NCBI GenBank assembly: GCA_021841795.1
Contig: JAKCDN010000229.1
Location: 1 to 5,332 of the forward strand
Source of the DNA: Acidobacteriota bacterium
Lineage (GTDB): Bacteria; Acidobacteriota; Terriglobia; Terriglobales; Acidobacteriaceae
DNA length: 5,332 bases
Direction: 5' to 3'
Shown: positions 1-5,121 of the stretch, piece after piece
How the letters are laid out: every line of letters begins with the position of its first letter
Position numbering within the stretch: position 1 is the first letter of the stretch
Translations under genes and position numbers: made by a program
Notes under the pieces: model-generated
Seen by the model: the letters and a program-made list of their open reading frames with translations, nothing else
Told to the model about the DNA's origin: nothing
Databases searched by the model: none

Positions 1-1
1 G

Positions 2-118
2 CTCAAGTGTTTCCGCAGATTCGCCACCCGCTATGAAAAATCAAAAGCCTGCTTCAAAGCCCTCGTCGCTCTCGCCTGTACTTGGCTGAATCTGAGGCTA
101 TATGTCGATACGGCCTAG
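2..118 (+). pseudogene. IS5-family transposase, C-terminal end only
   Basis: Reading from base 2 gives 38 codons and then TAG at 116-118. The peptide begins LKCFRRFATRYEKSKACF and finishes LNLRLYVDTA. This matches the C-terminal tail typical of IS5-family DDE transposases, in which the catalytic Glu is followed by an Arg-Arg-Phe-Arg/Ala-x-Arg-Tyr-Glu segment and a helical end. The start of the gene lies left of the window, so whether the upstream part is intact cannot be judged. It is called a remnant because IS1-type sequence replaces the expected right end of the element immediately after the stop. The family call rests on recognising this tail pattern and is fairly secure; the exact IS group is not. 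Confidence 0.7.
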
Positions 119-632
119 CCGTATCCGTGGCCGCGTACAGGTCACTACAGACGCGCACAAGCCATACCTGAAAGCCGTGGAAGGCGCGTTTGGTCTATCA
201 GTCGATTACGCACAACTCCAGAAAATCTATGGCTCTCCGTCAGACGAGGATCAAAGGCGTTATTCTCCTGGCAAGTGCATCGGCTGCGACATGAAAACGG
301 TCCTCGGCTTCCCCGATCCTGACCACGTAAGCACGTCCTACGTCGAGCGCCAGAACTTAACGATGCGGATGCAGATGCGGCGGTTTACTCGCCTCACGAA
401 CGGACACAGCAAGAAAGCTGCGAACCATGCTTACGCCGTGGCGATTCACTACATGCATTACAACTTCTGCCGGATTCATCAAACACTCAGAGTGACCCCA
501 GCGATGGAAGCGGGTCTGGCATCTACGCCGTGGACGGTGGACGACCTGATTGCACTGCTGCCCAAACCAGTCGTCAAGTCGTCCAAGAATGATTGGAAGA
601 TCCTCAAGAGAGCATTAGGGAAAATCGCTTAA
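102..632 (+). pseudogene. IS1-type (DDE_Tnp_IS1) transposase, N-terminally truncated
   Basis: The 176-aa frame carries the second half of an IS1-type transposase. Residues 11-30 contain TTDAHKPYL, with Asp17 as the likely second catalytic Asp. Residues 77-97 contain STSYVERQNLTMRM, with Glu82 as the catalytic Glu. The tail HYNFCRIHQTLRVTPAMEAG (about 119-138) is characteristic of the family. The zinc-finger/HTH N-terminus and the first catalytic Asp are absent, and an in-frame TGA at 93-95 closes the frame upstream. Residues 1-8 are probably IS5-derived sequence read in another frame, so the ATG at 102 is accidental and overlaps the IS5 stop. The DDE triad is incomplete, so the protein should be inactive. 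The stop at 630-632 overlaps the stop of the convergent hydrolase gene. Confidence 0.85.
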
Positions 633-1567
633 GGCTCCAAGTATTTTTCCGGGTCGTCCATCATTCTCTGAAAGTCTGGCTCGCGAATAGGTTCGCCGCT
701 GCGTGTATGAAAGGTGAAACCATATAAGCCAAACGTTCCCCTCGCACTTTTTCTATCTAAAAAATCGGCAAATCTCGATTTATCGTCAAATCCGTTACGC
801 GACATAATTTTTGCTGTTAGACGCGAAAGAGTTGCGTCTAATGCTGCGCCGTATTTTTGTTCAGCACTCATCATGCCCTCTATCCATGCAGGTTCAAGAT
901 TACTTGTTCTAAGCAAGACGGCATCGGTTCCGCCTCCGCACGCCCCTCGACAATCCTTTTTGGCCCGGTGCATAAGGTATGAGATTTGAGCGAGGCATAC
1001 GCGCGCAGGAACCAGATTGCCGAATAATGTGCGGAATAGTGGATCGGTTACGACGAGACCGGCCCCGATTGCAATATAGCCTTTTGAGTTCTCCATTGTT
1101 TGGCGCAACATGATTGCAGGCGGTTCACAGAAGTACATTCCCATCCGATCTGGGTTGATGGATATCCCTTGCACTTGTGCGCCAAGAATAAACGCTGTGT
1201 ATGGCCGCTCTTGATTAGCGGCAAATCCCGCCGACCATGAAAGCATTTCGCTTTTGACTATATCTTCTACTTCTCCCAGCGTTTTTGGATCGCTCAAATT
1301 CAAACCCGCGAGTATGTTCTCTATAAGCATTTCGGCGGGATACATATCCATGGCGGTCCATGCCATCACGAAAGTACCAGAGGCCGCTCGCCGGGTTTTA
1401 ATTTTTACCTTGTCATAGGTGGTTCCGTCTGGATTCGTGATCTGCGTATCGGCAGCAATAATCAACCCTTCATCGCAGAGCATTCCGATGGCAATCGTCA
1501 TGCGTTTGGGTGTCCTTGCGGGCCGTTCCGGTTTTTGGGGGATAATGGTCGGCTTAGGAGAAATCAT
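629..1567 (-). CDS. Proteasome-like Ntn hydrolase (uncharacterised family)
   Basis: A 312-aa protein whose residues 23-56 resemble the N-terminal strand pair of proteasome beta subunits and HslV: MTIAIGMLCDEGLIIAAD, then a loop, then KVKI. Aligned by eye to 20S beta5, Thr24 falls on nucleophile Thr1, Gly34 on Gly11, Asp40 on Asp17, and Lys53 or Lys55 near Lys33. A later IAIGAG (165-170) matches the Gly-Ser-Gly strand region with Ala for Ser. GGGTDAVLL (211-219) resembles the late Gly-Gly strand, and Asp205 may stand in for Asp166. No signal peptide or membrane segment is evident, so it is probably cytosolic. At 312 aa it is longer than HslV (about 175 aa). The extra length includes a C-terminal tail from about 245 of unknown role. 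Start choice: ATG 1567 overlaps the upstream minus frame as ATGA and has AAGG 9 nt upstream. ATG 1501 (Met23) would put the Thr directly after the initiator Met, as in HslV. Substrate is unknown; an Ntn fold alone would also fit amidases or acylases. Confidence 0.72.
   Translation of the reverse strand: MISPKPTIIPQKPERPARTPKRMTIAIGMLCDEGLIIAADTQITNPDGTTYDKVKIKTRRAASGTFVMAWTAMDMYPAEMLIENILAGLNLSDPKTLGEVEDIVKSEMLSWSAGFAANQERPYTAFILGAQVQGISINPDRMGMYFCEPPAIMLRQTMENSKGYIAIGAGLVVTDPLFRTLFGNLVPARVCLAQISYLMHRAKKDCRGACGGGTDAVLLRTSNLEPAWIEGMMSAEQKYGAALDATLSRLTAKIMSRNGFDDKSRFADFLDRKSARGTFGLYGFTFHTRSGEPIREPDFQRMMDDPEKYLEP
1513..1517 (-). promoter_or_regulatory. Candidate ribosome binding site for internal start at 1501
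   Basis: On the minus strand AAGGA lies 11 nt before the ATG at 1501-1499. This supports an alternative start giving Met-Thr-Ile-Ala, in which Met removal would expose the putative catalytic Thr without any propeptide processing. It competes with AAGG at 1580-1577, which sits 9 nt before the ATG at 1567. Both are only partial Shine-Dalgarno matches. Confidence 0.35.
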
Positions 1568-1932
1568 AGTTCACCGCCTTGATCTTTGGGATGAGACACT
1601 TCTGTGCATGGACAATCAGCAGAAATTGGACTTTCTGAATGAGTTGCTGACGGAAACAGTTCAGGAATTGATGATTTATCGCCGTTTTTCTCTCTCGGTT
1701 TGCGAAGATCCCAAGACAGCAGAGACGGAATTGGATTTATTGCTCTTCCCGCTGCGGTCTGACGAGACTCAAATTCGAGAATTGCGCGACGCGTGGCGCA
1801 CATATCTCGAAACGCATCTTGCATACGGCGGAATGTTTCCTCGTACCTTGCTCTTAAACTTTGTTCTAGAGTGGATTCCAGCCAATCGACGTGAGGATAA
1901 CTGAGGTCAACAGGCTTTTGGTGGTCAGTCAT
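1564..1932 (-). CDS. Hypothetical protein coupled to the Ntn hydrolase (competes with a plus-strand frame)
   Basis: A 122-aa frame that I do not recognise. Residues 14-58 could form one or two charged amphipathic helices (WLESTLEQSLRARYEETF onward). From about residue 65 the sequence is Pro/Ser-rich and probably disordered, with Cys107 and Cys109. In favour of a real gene: its TGA overlaps the ATG of the downstream hydrolase gene as ATGA, a typical coupled-operon arrangement, and a G8 run (C at 1937-1944 on the plus strand) lies 4 nt before its ATG. Against it: by my count GC at codon positions 1/2/3 is about 58/49/35%, an odd order for this genome, and the antisense plus frame over the same bases gives the usual order. 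Treat it as a candidate partner gene, not an established one. Confidence 0.42.
   Translation of the reverse strand: MTDHQKPVDLSYPHVDWLESTLEQSLRARYEETFRRMQDAFRDMCATRRAILEFESRQTAAGRAINPIPSLLSWDLRKPREKNGDKSSIPELFPSATHSESPISADCPCTEVSHPKDQGGEL
1608..1904 (+). CDS. Alternative hypothetical protein antisense to the 1564-1932 frame
   Basis: A 98-aa plus-strand frame, unrecognised. It is acidic and leucine-rich (LDFLNELLTETVQELMIY near the N-terminus, RTLLLNFVLEWI near the C-terminus), consistent with a small all-helical soluble protein. Codon-position GC shows a clear minimum at position 2 (about 35%), the expected signature of real coding sequence, which favours this strand over the antisense frame. 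Weak points are the lack of a clear Shine-Dalgarno before ATG 1608 and the open frame continuing upstream as a shadow of the hydrolase gene, so the start is uncertain. If real, it would be divergent from the hydrolase gene. At most one of the two antisense frames is likely to be a conserved gene. Confidence 0.38.
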   Translation: MDNQQKLDFLNELLTETVQELMIYRRFSLSVCEDPKTAETELDLLLFPLRSDETQIRELRDAWRTYLETHLAYGGMFPRTLLLNFVLEWIPANRREDN

Positions 1933-1944
1933 TCAGCCCCCCCC

Positions 1945-1973
1945 AAGCATTCTGCTTGCCGTTCCATGCTTGC
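1945..1973. repeat. Short inverted and direct repeats at island edge
   Basis: AAGCA-TTC-TGCTT (1945-1957) is a perfect 5-bp inverted repeat with a 3-base loop. TGCTTGC occurs twice 14 bases apart (1953-1959 and 1967-1973). They sit just upstream of the minus-strand ATG at 1932, next to a C8 run. They could be an operator-like site or a remnant of a mobile-element end. The matches are short enough to be chance. Confidence 0.25.
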
Positions 1974-2148
1974 ATTGTCTGTGGAAAACGAAACTGACCC
2001 AGTACCCGGAGTGCAGAGCGCGCGAGGCGATGCGCCCGGCGGCCGCGATGCGGGCGATGGTTTGCCGCGCGGCAGCGAGCGCAACGGTCGCGGATGCCGC
2101 GCGGAGACGCACAGACCCGTTCGTCATTTCGGCAGTAGGATAAATAAC

Positions 2149-2157
2149 GGGAGAAGG
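2149..2157 (+). promoter_or_regulatory. Ribosome binding site of the ABM monooxygenase gene
   Basis: GGGAGAAGG lies before the ATG at 2162, with GGGAG ending 8 nt upstream. This is a strong Shine-Dalgarno match and fixes the start of the first gene in the two-gene unit. Confidence 0.7.
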
Positions 2158-2161
2158 TCCG

Positions 2162-2482
2162 ATGCTGATTGTTCACGTGCATGTGCGTGTGAAGCCCGAA
2201 GCCGTGGCGCAGTTCAGGGAGGCAACCCTTGAGAATGCGCGTGCGAGCGTGCGGGAGGCGGGGATTGCGCGCTTCGACGTGGTGGAGCGGCAAGACGATG
2301 CCACGCAGTTCGTCCTGGTGGAGGTGTATCGGTCAGCGGAGGCGGCAGCCGCGCACAAGGAGACCGCGCATTACGCGAAGTGGCGGGACACGGTAGCCGC
2401 GATGATGGCCGAGCCGCGCCAGAGCGTGAAATTCAACGCCGTATTTCCGGATTCCGAGGGCTGGTCGAGCGATGCAGTTTGA
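2162..2482 (+). CDS. ABM-domain putative quinol monooxygenase (LsrG/YgiN-like)
   Basis: A 106-aa protein filling a single antibiotic-biosynthesis-monooxygenase (ABM) ferredoxin-like domain, the usual size for the family. The start [18 protein letters not shown] is the first beta strand and helix. [13 protein letters not shown] (29-41) parallels the LsrG segment around its Glu-Gly-Asn-Leu-Arg-Phe-Asp. [10 protein letters not shown] (65-74) corresponds to the LsrG His-Lys-Thr-Thr-Pro-His-Tyr motif, and [13 protein letters not shown] (84-96) is the terminal strand. Such proteins are cofactor-free dimers acting on quinols or, in LsrG, isomerising phosphorylated autoinducer-2. No lsr genes are visible, so a quorum-signal role is not supported. 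It overlaps the next gene by 11 bases, implying co-translation and a shared pathway. The real substrate is unknown. Confidence 0.85.
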   Translation: MLIVHVHVRVKPEAVAQFREATLENARASVREAGIARFDVVERQDDATQFVLVEVYRSAEAAAAHKETAHYAKWRDTVAAMMAEPRQSVKFNAVFPDSEGWSSDAV

Positions 2483-3611
2483 GTTTGCGACGGCCACGCG
2501 GATTGTGTTTGGCGAAGGGACGGCGGCGAGGCTGCCGGAGCTGGCGCGCGAGTTCGGCGCCCGTCCGCTGCTGGTGACGGGCGCATCGCCCCAGCGTGCA
2601 GCGGGAATGGCCGCGGCGCTATCGGCTGAGACGCTGGCGGTTCCCGGAGAGCCGACGGTGGAACTGGTGCGCGAGGGAGCGCGGCGCTTGCGGGAAACGG
2701 GCTGCGACATGGTGATTGCACTGGGCGGAGGCAGCGCCATCGACGCCGGCAAGGCCATGGCCGCGGTGGCCACCAACGGCGGCGAGCCGCTGGAGTTTCT
2801 GGAGGTGGTGGGCAAGGGACGCGCGCTGGCAGCGCCGCCGCTGCCGTTCATCGCCGTGCCCACGACCGCGGGAACGGGCAGCGAGGTGACACGCAATGCG
2901 GTGCTGGGCTCGGCGGAGCACGGGGTGAAGGCCAGCCTGCGCAGCCCGCTGATGCTGCCGTGCGTGGCGCTGGTTGATCCGGAGCTGACTTACGGGCTGC
3001 CGCGCGCGGTGACGGCCAGCACAGGTATGGATGCGCTGACTCAACTGATTGAGCCGTATGTGAGCGCACGCGCCAATCCGCTGACGGACGCAATTTGCGT
3101 GGACGGAATGGCACGCGCGGCGGGCGCACTGCGCAGGGCATGGCGCGACGGCGGGGACCGGGAGGCACGGCGCGAGATGGCGCTGGCAAGCCTGATGGGC
3201 GGACTGGCGCTGGCCAACGCCGGACTGGGCGTGGTGCACGGTTTTGCCGCGCCGCTGGGAGGCGAGTGGAAGGCGCCGCACGGCGCAGCGTGCGCGGCGC
3301 TGCTGGCGCCCGGGATGACGGCCAATGTGGCTGCGCTGCGCAGGCGCGCGCCCGGTCATCCGGCGTTGGCCCGCTATGCCAACGTGGCACGCCTGCTGAC
3401 GGGCCGGCAGAATGCGGACGCCGAAGACGGCATCGCGTGGGTGCAGGCGCTCTGCATCGAGCTCGAAGTGCCTGCGCTGCGAGCCTGGGGCATCGCCGAA
3501 GCGGATTTGCCGCGGGTGGCGGAGAAAGCCGCGCGCGCGAGCAGCATGAAGGCCAATCCGCTGCCGCTGAGCGATGACGAGTTGATGGCTGCGCTGACAG
3601 CGGCGTGGTGA
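2472..3611 (+). CDS. Iron-containing-type alcohol dehydrogenase (group III) with altered metal site
   Basis: A 379-aa protein of normal length for the Fe-ADH family, which reduces or oxidises alcohol/aldehyde pairs with NAD(P). GGGSAID (85-91) is the nucleotide-binding loop and [10 protein letters not shown] (131-140) the family signature. Against E. coli FucO ligands Asp196, His200, His263 and His277, this protein has Asp187, Gln191, His256 and His270, so one ligand His is Gln (DALTQLIE). FucO His267 corresponds to Ala260. As I recall, Gln at this position occurs in an uncharacterised Fe-ADH branch, so it is probably a subfamily trait and not damage. Metal identity and activity are open. It begins inside the monooxygenase gene, with GAGGG 11 nt before its ATG, so the two form an operon. 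No transit signal is seen; it is cytosolic. It lacks the usual maleylacetate reductase motifs as I know them. Confidence 0.9.
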   Translation: MQFEFATATRIVFGEGTAARLPELAREFGARPLLVTGASPQRAAGMAAALSAETLAVPGEPTVELVREGARRLRETGCDMVIALGGGSAIDAGKAMAAVATNGGEPLEFLEVVGKGRALAAPPLPFIAVPTTAGTGSEVTRNAVLGSAEHGVKASLRSPLMLPCVALVDPELTYGLPRAVTASTGMDALTQLIEPYVSARANPLTDAICVDGMARAAGALRRAWRDGGDREARREMALASLMGGLALANAGLGVVHGFAAPLGGEWKAPHGAACAALLAPGMTANVAALRRRAPGHPALARYANVARLLTGRQNADAEDGIAWVQALCIELEVPALRAWGIAEADLPRVAEKAARASSMKANPLPLSDDELMAALTAAW

Positions 3612-3769
3612 GACGCATGGCTCGCACCGCAACGGGCGGACGAGATGGGCCGTGGAGACGGATGGACTGCAAGCGCGCAGGACCGGGGCAGGGATCAGAA
3701 CCAGCCGAGCTTGATTTACATGCGGGCAACCGGCGCCACGAGCACGAGGATTGAAAGGACGCTTACGCA
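3612..3769. other. Intergenic region upstream of nagA
   Basis: 158 bases separate the dehydrogenase stop from nagA. I see no hairpin followed by a T run, so no intrinsic terminator can be called, and no convincing -35/-10 pair. A 45-codon frame (3617-3754) runs through it and ends on the nagA Shine-Dalgarno; its composition looks non-coding. The gap length suggests nagA may have its own promoter here, possibly with read-through from upstream. Confidence 0.4.
3754..3759 (+). promoter_or_regulatory. Ribosome binding site of nagA
   Basis: AAAGGA sits 10 nt before the first of two consecutive ATG codons (3770 and 3773). It selects 3770 as the more likely start, although 3773 is also within range. 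Confidence 0.6.
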
Positions 3770-4951
3770 ATGATGAACGAGCCTACAGTTTTGACGGCGC
3801 GCCGCCTTTACGACGGAAAGCGCCTGATCGACCACCCGATTGTGACGCTGGCCGAGGGCCGGATCGCCTCAATCTCAACGCGGGCGGAGAGCGCAATTCC
3901 AGCCGGCGCGCGGGTGGCCGAATTTCCCGAAGGCACGCTGGCGCCCTCGTACTTCGACGTGCACATTCACGGCTCCGCCGGGCATGATGCGATGGAGGCC
4001 ACGCCCGAGGCGCTTACCGCGATGGGACGGTTTCTGGCGTCGCGGGGCACGGCGCGATTTCTTGCCACCACGGTGACGGCGCCGGTGGATGCCACGCTGC
4101 GCGCGGTGAGCGGGCTGGCAAAGATCATTGCCGGAGGCGGGACCGAGGGATCGGCGCAGCCGCTGGGGATTCATCTTGAAGGGCCGTTCCTGTCGCATAA
4201 ACGCCGCGGCGTGCAGCCGGCGGAACACCTGCTGGCTCCGGATATCGCGGTGTTCGACCGGCTTTGCGATGCGGCCGAAGGCCATGTGCGACTGATGACG
4301 CTGGCGCCGGAGCTGCCGGGCGCCGCGGAGCTGGCTGCACATGCGGCGCGGAGGGGGGTGCGCATTTCGCTGGGCCACTCCGATGCCACCGCGGCCGAGA
4401 CGCAGGCGGCGATTGCCGGCGGGGCGGCAAGCGCAACGCATACCTTCAACGCCATGCGCCCGCTCGATCATCGCGAGCCGGGGATCCTGGGCACGGTTCT
4501 GACCAGTGACGCACTGTTTGCGGAACTGATCTGCGACGGCATCCACAGCGCCCCGGAGATGACGAAGCTCTGGTGGCGAGCCAAGGGCCGGGAGCGAGGC
4601 ATTCTGGTGACCGATGCCATGAGCGCGGCGGGGATGCCGGACGGCGAGTACCGGCTGGGCGGGTTTGCGGTGCAGGTGGCAAACGGACGCGCGATGGCGA
4701 ACGGCGTGCTGGCCGGCAGCGTTCTGACGCTGGACCGCGCGCTGGTCAATTTTCTGGCTTTCACGGGAGCGAGAATCGACGAGGGCTTGCGCCTGCTGAG
4801 CGGGAATCCGGCGCGGCTGACCGGATTTGAGGCAGAGGCGGGAAGGCTTGCCGCTGGAGGCGTAGCGAATCTGGTGGCCGTGGGGGAAGATGGATCTCTG
4901 GCAGCTTCATTTCTGAACGGCAAGCTGGTTTCCCCAGCGCACCGAGGGTGA
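3770..4951 (+). CDS. nagA: N-acetylglucosamine-6-phosphate deacetylase
   Basis: A 393-aa amidohydrolase-superfamily enzyme, close to the usual 380-400 aa. It hydrolyses GlcNAc-6-P to GlcN-6-P and acetate in the cytosol, feeding amino-sugar catabolism and cell-wall recycling. Visible motifs: DVHIHG (63-68, metal His65 and His67), HLEGPF (135-140, Glu137), GHSDAT (202-207, His203), THTFNAM (223-229, His224 and Asn227), DGIHS (256-260, His259), TDAM (281-284, catalytic Asp282), and NGVLAGSVLT (311-320). The HxH pair suggests a two-metal site, unlike E. coli NagA, which has Gln-x-Asn there. E. coli His143, 12 residues after the metal Glu, corresponds to Gln149 here. The gene lies 158 bases after the dehydrogenase and before a secreted GH18 gene, which fits chitin or GlcNAc use. 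nagB, a GlcNAc kinase and a transporter are not in the window. Confidence 0.93.
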   Translation: MMNEPTVLTARRLYDGKRLIDHPIVTLAEGRIASISTRAESAIPAGARVAEFPEGTLAPSYFDVHIHGSAGHDAMEATPEALTAMGRFLASRGTARFLATTVTAPVDATLRAVSGLAKIIAGGGTEGSAQPLGIHLEGPFLSHKRRGVQPAEHLLAPDIAVFDRLCDAAEGHVRLMTLAPELPGAAELAAHAARRGVRISLGHSDATAAETQAAIAGGAASATHTFNAMRPLDHREPGILGTVLTSDALFAELICDGIHSAPEMTKLWWRAKGRERGILVTDAMSAAGMPDGEYRLGGFAVQVANGRAMANGVLAGSVLTLDRALVNFLAFTGARIDEGLRLLSGNPARLTGFEAEAGRLAAGGVANLVAVGEDGSLAASFLNGKLVSPAHRG

Positions 4952-5121
4952 GTTGAGGCGCGACGCACAATGCAGTTTCCAGGCGAATGCAATTGACCCG
5001 GTTCTCGAAAATTCGACGTGGTTGCGCGGCCATTTTGACAGTGTTCCCGGGGCGGGCGAACGGGCGCGGCCCGAGCCAGCCGCGGCGGAGCGGCGCGGGA
5101 GCAGGACGGCGCGGCGCACGG
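4952..5121. other. Intergenic region between nagA and the GH18 gene, with a palindrome
   Basis: 170 bases without a confident gene. TCGAA-AA-TTCGA at 5005-5016 is a perfect inverted repeat and a possible operator. TTGACC (4993) and TTGACA (5035) resemble -35 boxes, but nothing like TATAAT lies 16-18 bases downstream of either. The frame of the GH18 gene stays open back to ATG 4987 through Arg/Gly/Pro-rich codons, so part of this stretch may be translated if an upstream start is used. No terminator with a T run is seen after nagA. Confidence 0.4.

Larger units (their letters stand above)
1..632 (+). mobile_element. Insertion-sequence graveyard: IS5-type remnant abutting IS1-type remnant
   Basis: Two transposase fragments of different families lie head-to-tail on the same strand with essentially no spacer. 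IS5-like coding ends at 118, and IS1-like similarity begins within about 15 bases. Neither fragment keeps a complete gene. I see no terminal inverted repeat at the join, where an intact IS5 element would have its right end. At the right, the IS1-like stop codon runs straight into the convergent hydrolase gene, so the right end of that element is also missing or unrecognisable. I infer nested insertion followed by deletion. The left limit of the IS5 part is outside the window. Confidence 0.75.
1933..2161. other. Intergenic boundary between low-GC island and high-GC chromosome
   Basis: No convincing gene lies in these 229 bases. Frames crossing it give Arg/Ala/His-rich translations typical of GC-rich shadows. 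The left edge holds the C8 run and short repeats. A stretch at about 1976-2002 (GTGGAAAACGAAACTGACCC) recalls the repeated AAACTGACCC motifs found at some IS21-type ends, but this is memory-based. Base composition becomes strongly GC-rich from about 2000. The right end must hold the promoter of the downstream pair: TAGGAT at 2136-2141 is a possible -10, but I find no matching -35. Confidence 0.5.

Noticed and set aside
714..989. 91-codon plus-strand frame inside the hydrolase gene
   Set aside because: Antisense to a protein with recognisable Ntn-hydrolase motifs. It has no ribosome binding site and no family resemblance.
1937..1944. C8 (G8 on the minus strand) run as a phase-variation switch for the minus-strand gene
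   Set aside because: A short upstream frame enters the run from ATG 1973 on the minus strand. Tracts of 7, 8 or 9 G all lead to a stop within a few codons, so slippage would not fuse it to the 122-aa frame. An effect on ribosome binding remains possible but unsupported.
1976..2002. Terminal end of an IS21-type element
   Set aside because: The AAACTGACCC-like motif is suggestive, but it occurs once, with no partner repeat and no istA/istB coding nearby, so it is not called as a feature.
3617..3754. 45-codon frame between the dehydrogenase gene and nagA, possible leader peptide
   Set aside because: No Shine-Dalgarno, an Arg/Gly/Glu-rich mixed composition typical of GC-rich non-coding DNA, and no attenuator-like hairpin or repeated codons.
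2619..3770. Long minus-strand frames (up to 383 codons) opposite the dehydrogenase
   Set aside because: They are antisense shadows of a clear Fe-ADH gene. Translations are rich in Arg, His, Gln, Ala and Pro with no domain-like pattern.
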